DNA of 42,122 nt from Oscillospiraceae bacterium (GTDB lineage Bacteria; Bacillota; Clostridia; Oscillospirales; Ruminococcaceae), in NCBI GenBank assembly GCA_018380115.1, contig JAGZUF010000023.1, positions 1 through 42,122 of the forward strand. The letters run 5' to 3'. Numbering within the stretch: position 1 is the stretch's first letter; each line of letters starts with the position of its first letter. The notes under the pieces were generated by a model that saw nothing but the letters and a program-made list of their open reading frames with translations, ran no database searches and had not been told where the DNA came from. Of the stretch, positions 7,926 to 16,238 are shown one piece after another. A program made the position numbers and the translations under genes.

Positions 7926-7954
7926 ATTATAAGGCATCTGCCGCATGCTGGCAA
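7926..7954 (-). promoter_or_regulatory. Promoter of the GTPase-NYN gene
   Basis: TTGCCA (7949-7954), a 17-bp spacer and a perfect TATAAT (7926-7931) on the minus strand give a leader of about 55 bases. Confidence 0.85.
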
Positions 7955-7974
7955 CGGCGGAATAAGGCGCCAAA

Positions 7975-8003
7975 TTGAAACAGGGCGTGAAATGTGGTAA
8001 GCT
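7975..8003 (+). promoter_or_regulatory. Promoter of the MerR gene
   Basis: TTGAAA (7975-7980), a 17-bp spacer and TAAGCT (7998-8003). It is back-to-back with the GTPase-NYN promoter, the two -35 boxes being only 20 bases apart, so one bound protein could influence both. Confidence 0.7.
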
Positions 8004-8053
8004 GAAATATAGCAAACTGGCACGGGGTATAGCTGCCGGAGGGGGAACGCAAA

Positions 8054-8869
8054 GTGGAAAACGAATACACTGTGGGGCGCCTTGCCAGTTTTTTCGGCGT
8101 CAGCGCTGACACGCTGCGCCTGTATGACCGCATGGGCATCGTAAGCCCCCGAAAGAACCCGCACACCCATTACCGCTATTACAGCCGGGAGGACCTCACC
8201 ACCCTTGCCTATGTAATGTGCCTGCGCGGCATGGGGCTTCCGCTGGAAAAGATACGCTCGCTTTTATACGACAGCGGGCTTGTAGAGCTGCGCGAAGTGA
8301 TGCGCCAGCAGGAGAAGGCCCTTGTGAAAAGAATTGAACAGCTGCAGCACCTGCGCGGGCAGGTGCACGACTATTACCGCACATTTGACAATGCCCTGCG
8401 CAGCCGCGATGCTGTAGTGCTGCGCGAAAACGAGGCCATGCTCTATAAGCCTGTGGAAAGCTCTCTTCTTGCCACCATGGAAGACTTCCGCCGCCTGACG
8501 CAGAACAATGTGCCCAAGTTTACCCTTGTATACGGAAAGGAGCTGTTTGACGCGGCCGGCGAGCAGGAGTTTGAACAGATGCGCAGACGGCCGGGGTATG
8601 CCGTCACCCTGAAGGACGACGAGGGCCTGCGGGGAACCCCGGGGTTCCCCGCAGAGGAATTTCGTGTGCTAGCACCGCGCAAATGTGTGTTTTCCATGCT
8701 GCATATCGGCCTGGAGGAAAGCGGCCCAAAGCTTCTGGAGGTGCGCGATTTTATACGGCAGAACGGCCTGCGCCCTGCCGGTGACATATGGCTGCGCATG
8801 ACGTCTGTGCATGTGGGCCGGGGCGGCGCGGGCGACCACTTTGAAGTGTGGGTGCCAGTGGAAGAGTGA
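8054..8869 (+). CDS. MerR-family regulator with GyrI-like effector domain
   Basis: A 271-residue regulator. Residues 1-75 are a MerR winged helix with YTVGRLASFFGVSADTLRLYDRMG and the wing HYRYYSREDL. Residues 75-125 form the dimerising coiled coil. The C-terminal half (about 130-271) has the layout of a GyrI-like small-molecule domain, as in BmrR-type regulators. GTG at 8054 is the start, after GGAGGGGG. MerR activators bind between unusually spaced -35 and -10 boxes, and exactly such a promoter (19-bp spacer with an internal dyad) lies at 9000-9030, ahead of the carrier/peptidase genes. They are therefore the best candidate targets. The ligand is unknown. Confidence 0.93.
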   Translation: MENEYTVGRLASFFGVSADTLRLYDRMGIVSPRKNPHTHYRYYSREDLTTLAYVMCLRGMGLPLEKIRSLLYDSGLVELREVMRQQEKALVKRIEQLQHLRGQVHDYYRTFDNALRSRDAVVLRENEAMLYKPVESSLLATMEDFRRLTQNNVPKFTLVYGKELFDAAGEQEFEQMRRRPGYAVTLKDDEGLRGTPGFPAEEFRVLAPRKCVFSMLHIGLEESGPKLLEVRDFIRQNGLRPAGDIWLRMTSVHVGRGGAGDHFEVWVPVEE

Positions 8870-8906
8870 CATTTGTTTGCCGGCGGCATTTGCAAAAAAA
8901 GGTTTT

Positions 8907-8932
8907 GCCCTGTTTTCAACAGGGCATTTTTT
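8907..8932 (+). terminator. Terminator of the MerR gene
   Basis: GCCCTGTT (8907-8914) / AACAGGGC (8918-8925) with a 3-base loop and six T residues. It separates the regulator from the downstream carrier operon. Confidence 0.93.
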
Positions 8933-8999
8933 GCTGTTTCCGGCCGACCTGCAGGGGCGTTTTGTACATAAAAAAGAAACAGAAATTAAGGCTTTTGAC

Positions 9000-9030
9000 T
9001 TGACTTTAGAGTAGGTCTAAGGTTTATGAT
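9000..9030 (+). promoter_or_regulatory. MerR-type promoter/operator of the YfcC-M20 operon
   Basis: TTGACT (9000-9005) and TATGAT (9025-9030) are 19 bp apart, two more than the usual 17. Between them lies the dyad ACTTTAGA / TCTAAGGT (9003-9010/9016-9023) with a 5-bp centre and one mismatched position. This geometry is the hallmark of promoters twisted open by MerR-family activators, and a MerR gene lies directly upstream. Confidence 0.8.
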
Positions 9031-9090
9031 AATGCAGAAGTGCCCGGCATACGGTATCAGATGCCGGGCCGTGAAAGGAAGGAATCGACC

Positions 9091-10536
9091 ATGGATAAAC
9101 CCGATACAGCTCCGGCAGGCAGCACAGAGAAGGCAAAAAGGAAAAAAAGAGAATTTCCGCATATCCTTGTGGTTCTGCTGGCCGCTATCCTCGTGGCCAC
9201 CATCTGCACCTACATTGTGCCCGCGGGCCAGTATACCCGTGTGATAGACGAGGCCAGCGGCAGAGAAGTGGTGGACCCAAACAGCTTCCAATATGTAGAG
9301 CAGACGCCGGTGGGCCTGTTCGGCATGTTCCTCGCAATTGAAGAAGGCCTTATCAGTGCGGCAGACATCACCTTTATGATTCTGGCGGCGTTTTCATGCC
9401 TGCATGTGCTGGAAAAGACGGGTGCCATTGATGCGGCCATTGCCGCCATGGTGAAAAAGACGAAGTCACGCCCGCAGGCGGCGAATATCATTATTGCATG
9501 CCTGATGGCCCTGCTGACGGTATGGGGCTCTACGGGCACGCTCTCTTATGAAGAGATCATTGCTTTTGCCCCCATTTTCGTAGCTGTAAGCATGGCGCTG
9601 GGCTATGATGCCATGGTGGGTGTGGGCATCTCAGTTATTCCGGTTGGTATCGGCTTTGCCTCGGCCACGGTGAACCCCTTCAGCATCGGCGTGGCCCAGA
9701 CCATTGCCGAGCTGCCCATGTTCTCAGGTATTTGGTACCGCGTGCTGATTTTGGTTGTGATGACGGCTTTCACGATTTTCTATGTGCTGCGCTATGCTGC
9801 CAAAGTACGAAAAGACCCCACATACAGCATTGTGCACGGTGTTGATTATTCCGATTTGGCGGTGGATGAAACGCGCCTGAATACGCCGTTCACGCTGGCG
9901 CGTAAGCTGTCTATTGCGGCGCTGTTTGTAGGTGTGGGTGTAATGGCTTGGGGCCTGATCTCTCAGGGGTGGTATATCAACCAGGTGGCGGCTGTGTTCC
10001 TGATGGTGTCCGTGGCGGTGGGCATCATCAACCGCTGGAGCGCCAGCAAAACGGCGTCTACGCTGGTGGAGGGCCTGCAGGGCGGCGTGCTGAGCGCCAT
10101 TGTGGTGGGCGTGGCCCGCGGTATTCTGCAGGTGGTGACGAAGGGCAATATCCTGGATACCATCATTCACTCCTGCGTATCTTTGCTGGAAAACCTGTCG
10201 CTGTACCTCAGCGGCTTCGGCATGCTGGTGTTCCAGACATTCCTCAACTTGCTTATTCCGTCCGGCTCCGGCCAGGCAGCGGTGTCCATGCCCATCATGA
10301 CGCCTATTGCAGACTTTATCGGCATGAACCGGCAGATAGCGGTGCTTATCTTCCAGTTCGGCGACGGCTTTTCGAACCTGCTGTGGCCAACAGGCTTCAT
10401 GATGATCGTGTGCGCCATGGTGAAGATTCCGCTGAACAAGTATTACAAGTGGCTGCTGCCGTTCTTCGGCATTCTGTTCGTGCTTCAGGTGCTGTTCGTG
10501 TTCGGCGCCATTGCCATTGGCTATGGGCCAATGTAA
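9091..10536 (+). CDS. YfcC-family membrane carrier
   Basis: A 481-residue polytopic membrane protein of the YfcC family, in the DcuC/arginine-ornithine carrier superfamily. After a basic cytoplasmic tail (residues 1-24), membrane segment one ends in TYIVPAGQY. The family pattern QTPVGLFGMFLAIEEGLISAAD follows near residue 70. Two re-entrant-type motifs are WGSTGTLSYEE and LLIPSGSGQAAVSMPIM. ATG 9091 follows AAAGGAAGG. It shares a transcript with an M20 amidohydrolase 78 bases downstream, which suggests import of a peptide or N-acyl amino acid followed by hydrolysis. The true substrate cannot be read from sequence. Confidence 0.93.
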   Translation: MDKPDTAPAGSTEKAKRKKREFPHILVVLLAAILVATICTYIVPAGQYTRVIDEASGREVVDPNSFQYVEQTPVGLFGMFLAIEEGLISAADITFMILAAFSCLHVLEKTGAIDAAIAAMVKKTKSRPQAANIIIACLMALLTVWGSTGTLSYEEIIAFAPIFVAVSMALGYDAMVGVGISVIPVGIGFASATVNPFSIGVAQTIAELPMFSGIWYRVLILVVMTAFTIFYVLRYAAKVRKDPTYSIVHGVDYSDLAVDETRLNTPFTLARKLSIAALFVGVGVMAWGLISQGWYINQVAAVFLMVSVAVGIINRWSASKTASTLVEGLQGGVLSAIVVGVARGILQVVTKGNILDTIIHSCVSLLENLSLYLSGFGMLVFQTFLNLLIPSGSGQAAVSMPIMTPIADFIGMNRQIAVLIFQFGDGFSNLLWPTGFMMIVCAMVKIPLNKYYKWLLPFFGILFVLQVLFVFGAIAIGYGPM

Positions 10537-10552
10537 ATCAAATGCCATTCAG

Positions 10553-10584
10553 AAAACAGCGCAGGCCTTTTGCCGCGCTGTTTT
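10553..10584 (+). terminator. Partial terminator/attenuator between carrier and peptidase
   Basis: AAAACAGCGC (10553-10562) pairs with GCGCTGTTTT (10575-10584), but only four T residues follow. Likely a leaky terminator lowering peptidase expression relative to the carrier. Confidence 0.55.
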
Positions 10585-10614
10585 CCGCGTTGCGGCCGAA
10601 GGAGGCAACAAAAT

Positions 10615-11808
10615 ATGGAATATCTTGACGAAATGTTGGCGGCCCGGCTTGTGCAGGAAACACAGGCGCTTGCCCCGCAGCTTGCAGAGTGGCGGCGCCA
10701 CCTGCACCAAAACCCGGAGGTGGGCTTCGGCACGGCCGACACAGAGGCTTTCGTGCGCGCAAAGCTGAGCGAAGCGGGCATAGAGCTGCTGGACGCACGC
10801 CTCGGTGTGCTGGGCGTTATCCGCGCGCCGCATGCAGACGGCATGGTGGGCCTGCGCGCCGATATGGACGCGCTGCCTATGGAGGAATTGAACGATGTGC
10901 CCTATTGCTCGAAGCGCAAGGGAGCCATGCACGCCTGCGGGCACGACGGCCACACTGCCATGCTGCTGGGTGCGGCCATGGTGCTGCAGGCGCATCGCGC
11001 ACAGCTGCGCAAGGACGTTCTGCTGGTGTTTCAGCCTGCAGAGGAGGGGCCGGACCTCGGCGGCGCCCGCCGCATCCTGCCCGATTTGGAGGAGAAAGGC
11101 ATCCTGCCCAAACTGGAGGCCATGTTTGCCCTGCACCTTACCACGGAATATGCACTGGGCAGCGTGGGTATCCTGTGCGGCAGCGTTATGGCCTCCACCG
11201 ACGAGCTGGACATCACCATCACCGGCCTGGGCGGGCATGCGGGCATGCCGCATCAGTGCATCGACGCGCTGAGTTTGGGTGCGCGCTATGTCACCGAGAT
11301 GGAAAGCTTCATGGCGCGCCGCATCGACCCGTTTGAGCCCGCGGTGTTCGCCGTCGGCACGTTCCACGCGGGCACTGTGCGCAATGTGGTGCCGGAGCGG
11401 GCAGAGCTTACCGTCACGCTGCGCTGCCAGTCGGAAGCCACGCGCGCCTTTATTCTGGACGGCGCGCAGAGGGTGCTGCACGGCCTGTGCAGTGCTGCAG
11501 GCGCCAGAGGCGAGGCGGTCATCCGCCACGGGCTGCCGGTGCTCATCACAGATGAACAGCAGGAGCTGTATGCGGAGAAGCTTGCCGAAGAGCTGGGCCT
11601 AGCGCCCGTGCACCCGAAGCACGGCCAAATGGGTGCGGAGGATTTTGCCTATTTTGCGCAGAAGGTGCCCTCGGCATTCGTGTGGCTGGGTGCGCGCAAT
11701 GAGGAAAAGGGCTTTACCCATCTTCTGCACGACCCGCGCTTTGACTTCGACGAAGCCGCCCTTCCTCTGGGCGCGCGCCTGCACTGCGCCTTTGCACTGG
11801 GCAAATAA
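10615..11808 (+). CDS. M20-family amidohydrolase/peptidase
   Basis: A 397-residue zinc-type amidohydrolase of the M20 family (IAA-amino-acid hydrolase / hippuricase / N-acyl amino acid deacylase type). Visible motifs are WRRHLHQNPEVGF at residues 23-35, GLRADMDALPMEE around 80, the metal site ACGHDGHTAMLLGAAM around 104, QPAEEG with the catalytic glutamate around 138, and a C-terminal metal-ligand-type histidine in THLLHDPRFDFDE. The dimerisation insert starts near STDELDITITGLGGHAGMP. ATG 10615 follows AAGGAGG. Co-transcription with the YfcC carrier implies hydrolysis of the imported compound in the cytoplasm. Confidence 0.95.
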   Translation: MEYLDEMLAARLVQETQALAPQLAEWRRHLHQNPEVGFGTADTEAFVRAKLSEAGIELLDARLGVLGVIRAPHADGMVGLRADMDALPMEELNDVPYCSKRKGAMHACGHDGHTAMLLGAAMVLQAHRAQLRKDVLLVFQPAEEGPDLGGARRILPDLEEKGILPKLEAMFALHLTTEYALGSVGILCGSVMASTDELDITITGLGGHAGMPHQCIDALSLGARYVTEMESFMARRIDPFEPAVFAVGTFHAGTVRNVVPERAELTVTLRCQSEATRAFILDGAQRVLHGLCSAAGARGEAVIRHGLPVLITDEQQELYAEKLAEELGLAPVHPKHGQMGAEDFAYFAQKVPSAFVWLGARNEEKGFTHLLHDPRFDFDEAALPLGARLHCAFALGK

Positions 11809-11830
11809 ACAGCTTTATCGGAATACGGCG

Positions 11831-11875
11831 CAGCGCCCTTTCGGCCTCTGGCACAGGCCGGGGGCGCTGTGTTTT
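11831..11875 (+). terminator. Terminator of the YfcC-M20 operon
   Basis: CAGCGCCC (11831-11838) / GGGCGCTG (11862-11869) with inner CGGCCT/AGGCCG pairing and GTTTT after it, 20 bases past the M20 stop. Confidence 0.88.
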
Positions 11876-11889
11876 CCGCGCTGTGCGCG

Positions 11890-11918
11890 TTGACACTGTT
11901 TTGCAAAGCGGGTATACT
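11890..11918 (+). promoter_or_regulatory. Promoter of the glycosyltransferase gene
   Basis: TTGACA (11890-11895), a 17-bp spacer and TATACT (11913-11918): close to consensus. Transcription would start near 11925, so an upstream GTG at 11933 would be almost leaderless. This favours the later start at 11999. Confidence 0.9.
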
Positions 11919-11998
11919 GAACAGGTGCCGGCGTGCAGGGGAAATATAGGCGGCCTCTGCACACGGCTGCCATCAATGCGAGAAGGGGGCTGCGGGCT

Positions 11999-12988
11999 GT
12001 GAAGGCAAGCGTCATCATCCCGAACCTGAACGGTGCGGGCTGGCTGAAGGATTCCATCGAATCTATCCGGGCGCAGACGTTTCGGGATTTTGAGCTTATC
12101 GTGGTGGACAACGGCTCTGCAGACGAGAGCCTTGCCATTGCCCGCAGCTATGTGGGGCAGAAGGGCTATACGCTGATTGAAAATGGATGCAACACGGGCT
12201 TTTCGCATGCGGTGAACCAGGGCATCCGCGCGGCGAAGGGCGAATATGCCGTGCTGTTCAATAACGATGCCTTTGCCGAGCCGCAGTGGCTGGAAGAGCT
12301 TGTTGCCATGGCGGAGGCGGACGAAAAAATATTTGCCGTGCAAAGCCTGATGATCCGCCATTTCGAGCGCGAGCTTGCCGACGACGCGGGCGATTATGTC
12401 ACACTGTTCGGCTGGGCGTGCAAGCGCGGCGACGGCATGTACTGGAGGCGGTATACAAAGCCGCAGCGCATTTTTTCGGCCTGCGGCGGCGCCAGCCTGT
12501 ACCGCAGGCGCATTCTGGACGAGATAGGCCTGTTTGATGAGACATTTTTTGCCTATTTTGAAGATGTGGATATCTCCTGGCGCGCAAACAGCTTTGGGTA
12601 TAAGAACATGTACTGCCCGGCGGCAAGGTGCTATCATATCTGCGGGGCTACCACCGGTGCCGTGCGTTATAATGAATTCAAAAGCGTGCAAAGCGGGCGC
12701 AACAGCATCCTTCTGCCGTGGAAGAATATGCCCTTTCTGATGTTTGTGCTGAATTTTCCATTTCTGCTGGCAGGGTATCTGCTGAAGGTGCTGGTGTTCG
12801 GCCTGCGCGGCTTCTGGAAGCCGTACCTTCAGGGCGCGAGAGAGGCGGCGCGCGCCATTCCTCACCTGAAAAAACCGAAATTCCGCCTGCGCAATATGCC
12901 CTGCTACCTGCTGATAGAAGCATGGCTGTTTGCAGGTGCGTTCCGCTATATCGGCTACCGCGCAGCCCGGGCGCTGAAATGGAAATAG
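11999..12988 (+). CDS. GT2-family glycosyltransferase
   Basis: A 329-residue GT-A fold glycosyltransferase of family 2, rhamnosyltransferase-like. Residues 3-11 ASVIIPNLN and ELIVVDNGSADES give the nucleotide-binding half. VLFNNDAF supplies the DxD-type metal motif. ACGGASLYRRRILDEIGLFDE and FFAYFEDVDISWR are the acceptor-side motifs of the family. A hydrophobic segment near residue 245 (MPFLMFVLNFPFLLAGYL) may anchor it to the membrane. The start is GTG 11999 after GAAGGGGGC. The gene stands alone behind its own strong promoter. Likely role: adding sugar to a cell-surface polysaccharide or glycolipid. Donor and acceptor are unknown. Confidence 0.92.
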   Translation: MKASVIIPNLNGAGWLKDSIESIRAQTFRDFELIVVDNGSADESLAIARSYVGQKGYTLIENGCNTGFSHAVNQGIRAAKGEYAVLFNNDAFAEPQWLEELVAMAEADEKIFAVQSLMIRHFERELADDAGDYVTLFGWACKRGDGMYWRRYTKPQRIFSACGGASLYRRRILDEIGLFDETFFAYFEDVDISWRANSFGYKNMYCPAARCYHICGATTGAVRYNEFKSVQSGRNSILLPWKNMPFLMFVLNFPFLLAGYLLKVLVFGLRGFWKPYLQGAREAARAIPHLKKPKFRLRNMPCYLLIEAWLFAGAFRYIGYRAARALKWK

Positions 12989-13187
12989 ATACGAAAAAAT
13001 GGACACAAAGATGCGCTGACATAAGAAAACATTGCCTCTGAAACGGGAATTGGGGCGCACAGCAGTCAAAGTGCCTTGACAACCACAAAGGGTGCCTGTG
13101 GCACTTTTCCTTGCTCTGCAACTCCAATTTCAGCTTCAGAGGTGCAAAGCAGTTTTGGCCCGGCAATTTTGTGTGAACAGCAGCGTG

Positions 13188-13226
13188 AAAAAGCCCGGCA
13201 ATCCGTTAGGATTGCCGGACTTTTTT
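13188..13226. terminator. Bidirectional terminator
   Basis: CCGGCAATCC (13195-13204) / GGATTGCCGG (13209-13218) with loop GTTA. Six T residues follow on + and a T-run also follows on - (AAAAA at 13188-13192). It ends the glycosyltransferase transcript. Confidence 0.93.
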
Positions 13227-13287
13227 GAATACGCCGGACGCCAAAATTGTCAACCTAAAACGAGTGTTTTCTTACGTCAACGCGCCT

Positions 13288-13319
13288 AAAGCGGCGTGTA
13301 CAAATGTACACGCCGCTTT
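13288..13319 (-). terminator. Hairpin ending the sugar operon
   Basis: A 15-bp inverted repeat, AAAGCGGCGTGTACA / TGTACACGCCGCTTT, with a 2-base centre, lies 24 bases beyond the SDR stop. The T-run is short, so the stem itself must do most of the work. Confidence 0.7.
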
Positions 13320-13342
13320 CTGCAGGAGAGAGCTTGAAAAAT

Positions 13343-14113
13343 TCAGATAGCGGTATAGCCACCGTCTATCAGCAGTTCGGTGCCGGTAGCATAGCGGGAG
13401 GCATCGCTGGCAAGGTACAGATAGGCGCCCGCGATGTCCTCCGGCGTGCCCATGCGTTTCTGCGGGGTACGGTCTATCCAGCCCTGAAGTTCATCGCTCC
13501 AGTCTGTTACTACTTCCGTGGCCACATAACCGGGGCTCACACAGTTCACACGGATGTTATATTTGGCAAGTTCCACAGCCAGAGAGCGCGTAAGGTGTAC
13601 CACGGCGGCCTTGCTGGTGCAATAGCTGGAGGTGGTCTGTGGGGTGTTGATGATGCGCGCAGACATGGAAGCCATGTTCACAATGGTGCCCGGTTTGTTT
13701 TGCGCGATCATCACTTTGGCGGCAGCCTGCGCGCACAGGAAGGTGCCAAAGAGGTTCACATCGATCACATGCTTCCAGTCTTCCGGGCGCACAGATTCCA
13801 CCGGAAAAAAGTTTACAATTCCCACATTGTTGACTGCAAAGTCGATGGTACCGTATGTTTGCGTCACCATATCGGCCATTTGGGCAACCTGTTGCGGGTC
13901 GGAAACATCGCAGCGGAACGCGGTGATATGCCTTCCATATTGTTCCGAAAAAGCCTGTGCTACAGCCTGTGCCTTTTCCATATTGACATCTACAATGGTG
14001 AATTCGGCGCCGGCTTGGATAAAGGCTTCCGCAATAGCCTTGCCGATACCTTGGGCGGCGCCGGTAATAAAGCCCTTTTTGCCGTCCATGCGGAACTGTT
14101 TCATAATGTCCAT
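13343..14113 (-). CDS. SDR-family NAD(P)-dependent dehydrogenase
   Basis: A 256-residue classical short-chain dehydrogenase. The Rossmann motif TGAAQGIGKAIAEAF is at residues 17-31, NNVGIVNF provides the NAG-like motif, the catalytic serine lies in NMASMSA, the YxxxK pair is YCTSK, and SPGYVATEV follows. ATG 14113 is set by GGGAGG 6 bases upstream. It is the last gene of the sugar ABC operon, starting 57 bases after the binding-protein gene. Its likely job is oxidation of the imported sugar or polyol, or its first intermediate. The substrate cannot be fixed from the sequence; gluconate, sorbitol or xylitol type enzymes share these features. Confidence 0.94.
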   Translation of the reverse strand: MDIMKQFRMDGKKGFITGAAQGIGKAIAEAFIQAGAEFTIVDVNMEKAQAVAQAFSEQYGRHITAFRCDVSDPQQVAQMADMVTQTYGTIDFAVNNVGIVNFFPVESVRPEDWKHVIDVNLFGTFLCAQAAAKVMIAQNKPGTIVNMASMSARIINTPQTTSSYCTSKAAVVHLTRSLAVELAKYNIRVNCVSPGYVATEVVTDWSDELQGWIDRTPQKRMGTPEDIAGAYLYLASDASRYATGTELLIDGGYTAI

Positions 14114-14169
14114 ATTTTCCTCCCAATAAAGGGACCGGGCGGCTTCCCCGCCCGGCTCTATTTTTTCGC

Positions 14170-15210
14170 TCAGAACTGGTAATTGTCTACGTCTTCCGCG
14201 GTAAATGTAAACGTACCGCAGTAGATACGGTCGCCGTCTACCTTAATAGTTCCCACGCCGGGTACCTCTGTGCCATCCACGATCTCGTTGCCTTGAGCAA
14301 GCTGATCCAGCGTCCACACAGCCAGATATCCCATGCTGGACGGGTTCCAGATGACGCTTTCAGACATCGTGCCGTCCTTCAGGTATTCGCGCACCAGCGA
14401 GGGCATGCCCATACCGCCCACTTTCACCTGACCTTCTTCCAATTGGCCGGCTTCCACAGCTTCCTGCACAGCCTTGCACGCAGCAGGTGTTTCGGCGGCG
14501 GCTAGGCATAGGATGCCACTAAGGTCCGGGTTGGCCTGAATGAAGCTTTTGGCGTTCTCATAGGCTTTCTGCTGGTCATCATTCGAGGGGTATACTCCCA
14601 CGATTTCAATTTCAGGGTATTCCGCCTCTATTTTGGCAAGTGCGGCATCGCGCCATGCAATGATGTTGGCTGCGCTGGGGGAGGCAATCATCACGGCCAC
14701 CTTGCCCTTCGGTTCGGGCATCTGGTTGATGAGCGCGGCAAGGAAAGCCTCGCCGATCGCCTCATCCGTGTCGGGCAGAATGCAGTATGCGCGTTCGGCG
14801 TTTTCGGAGTCGGAGTCGAACGTCACCACGGGAATGCTGGCTTCTTTTGCCTGGTTGAATACATTTGTCATGCTGGTGGCATCGTTTACGGCCACGGCAA
14901 TGCCGTCTACCTGGCGCGTGATCATATCCGTCACCATGTTAATCTGCTTGGCTACGTCCACCTCAGACGTGCCGTTCCAAATTACTTCTGCGCCAAGGTC
15001 TTCTCCTGCCTGCAGCGCGCCTTCCTTGGCTGTTTCCCAATAGGCAGCGCCCACCATTTTGGGGTTTATGAAATAAGTGCGGGTAGCCTCGCCCTGTGCA
15101 GAGGAGCTGCCGGAAGCGGGTGCGCTGGCCGAAGAGGTGGGGGCGGCCCCGCAGGCGGCCATGGCGAGCATCATGCCCGCCGCAAGAATCATTGCAAGTG
15201 CTTTTTTCAT
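14170..15210 (-). CDS. Sugar ABC transporter substrate-binding lipoprotein
   Basis: A 346-residue periplasmic-binding-protein type I lipoprotein, of the ribose/rhamnose/autoinducer-2 class. A signal peptide (residues 1-19) ends in the lipobox LAMAAC with Cys20, followed by a Ser/Ala-rich linker. The mature part shows INPKMVGAAYW, the family segment QVDGIAVAVNDATSMTNV around residue 115, and VVTFDSDSENAER. The start at 15210 has AAGGAGG 7 bases upstream. It catches the sugar outside the cell and hands it to the two permeases encoded upstream. Neighbouring aldose epimerase and SDR genes favour a monosaccharide over autoinducer-2. Confidence 0.94.
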   Translation of the reverse strand: MKKALAMILAAGMMLAMAACGAAPTSSASAPASGSSSAQGEATRTYFINPKMVGAAYWETAKEGALQAGEDLGAEVIWNGTSEVDVAKQINMVTDMITRQVDGIAVAVNDATSMTNVFNQAKEASIPVVTFDSDSENAERAYCILPDTDEAIGEAFLAALINQMPEPKGKVAVMIASPSAANIIAWRDAALAKIEAEYPEIEIVGVYPSNDDQQKAYENAKSFIQANPDLSGILCLAAAETPAACKAVQEAVEAGQLEEGQVKVGGMGMPSLVREYLKDGTMSESVIWNPSSMGYLAVWTLDQLAQGNEIVDGTEVPGVGTIKVDGDRIYCGTFTFTAEDVDNYQF

Positions 15211-15289
15211 GTTTGTCCTCCTTGTGTGTGAAATATGTATTTTTCCGGGCAGCAGCCTGTCAGCCACCGCCCAGCAGGAAACAGAAAGT

Positions 15290-16237
15290 TTAACCTTTGC
15301 GCTTTGCCACTGCCGCAAGCAGAAGCGCACCGAGGATGATGGACTGATAAATGACGGAAAGGCCCATCAGGTTCAGCCCGTTGCGAAGGATGCCAATAAT
15401 GAGAATGCCGAGGAACGTGCCTTGAAGCTTTCCGCTTCCGCCGTTGATGTCGATGCCGCCGATGAGCGCGGCTGTGATGATGTCCAGCTCATAACCCGAG
15501 CCCAGCGTGGCCTCGGCGCTGGAAAGGCGCGAGATGAGAAATACCGAGGCAATCGCAGTCATGACACCGCAGAAAGTGAACAACAGCATTTTCATCCTGT
15601 CCACCCGGATGCCGGAATAGCGTGTGGTATTCTGGTTGTTGCCAATGGCCAGAATATACCGGCCGAAATAGGTTCGCTCCAATATGAACCATGCGCCAAT
15701 GTAGCATATGGCAAGCACCAGAACAGAGATGGGCAGGCCCAGAATATCGCCGTTGCCCAACACAAAAAAGGATAGGGGGTAGCCGCTGACAGCGCGCCCG
15801 GACGTCATGATATAACATAAACCCCGGAACATTACCTGTGTGCCTATGGTGACCACTACGGCTTGAATTTTCAGCTTGCCCACAATTACACCGTTTACAA
15901 AGCCCACTGCGGCGCCTGCCGCAATTCCGGCCAGAACAGCCAGCACGATAGGCTGTCCTGCGCGCAGAATCATGCCGCACACAATGCCGCATACGCCTAC
16001 AATAGAACCCACGGACAGGTCCATATGGCCGGACAAAAGAAGAAAGGTGAGCGGGATGGAGATCATGCCTATCTCTGAGATCTGCCGCAGAATATTCAGC
16101 AGGTTGCCCATGGTGAGAAAGTAGGGCGCCAGAAAGCCGAACAAGAGAAATTCTACAGCAATGATGCCTATCAGCAGGGCGTATCTGCTTTTCAAAGCGC
16201 GAAGCAAACTTTCACAGGGTGTTGCATGCTGTGCCAT
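15290..16237 (-). CDS. Sugar ABC transporter permease (second)
   Basis: A 315-residue RbsC/RhaQ-class permease with eight to ten hydrophobic segments. Family signatures are SGHMDLSVGSIVGVCG near residue 70 and the cytoplasmic coupling region AIGNNQNTTRYSGIRVDRMK near residue 215, followed by ITAALIGGIDINGGSG. It starts one base after the stop of the first permease gene, with AGGAAGG as RBS, so translation is coupled. Two distinct permeases in one operon indicate a heterodimeric channel, as in rhamnose and autoinducer-2 importers. Confidence 0.95.
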   Translation of the reverse strand: MAQHATPCESLLRALKSRYALLIGIIAVEFLLFGFLAPYFLTMGNLLNILRQISEIGMISIPLTFLLLSGHMDLSVGSIVGVCGIVCGMILRAGQPIVLAVLAGIAAGAAVGFVNGVIVGKLKIQAVVVTIGTQVMFRGLCYIMTSGRAVSGYPLSFFVLGNGDILGLPISVLVLAICYIGAWFILERTYFGRYILAIGNNQNTTRYSGIRVDRMKMLLFTFCGVMTAIASVFLISRLSSAEATLGSGYELDIITAALIGGIDINGGSGKLQGTFLGILIIGILRNGLNLMGLSVIYQSIILGALLLAAVAKRKG

Positions 16238-16238
16238 A

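Larger units (their letters stand above)
12989..13342. other. Intergenic region with converging terminators
   Basis: No gene is supported. It holds a repeat pair AAAGTGCC/GGCACTTT around 13070-13115 and two strong hairpins (13188-13226 and 13288-13319) between convergent transcripts. Confidence 0.6.
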
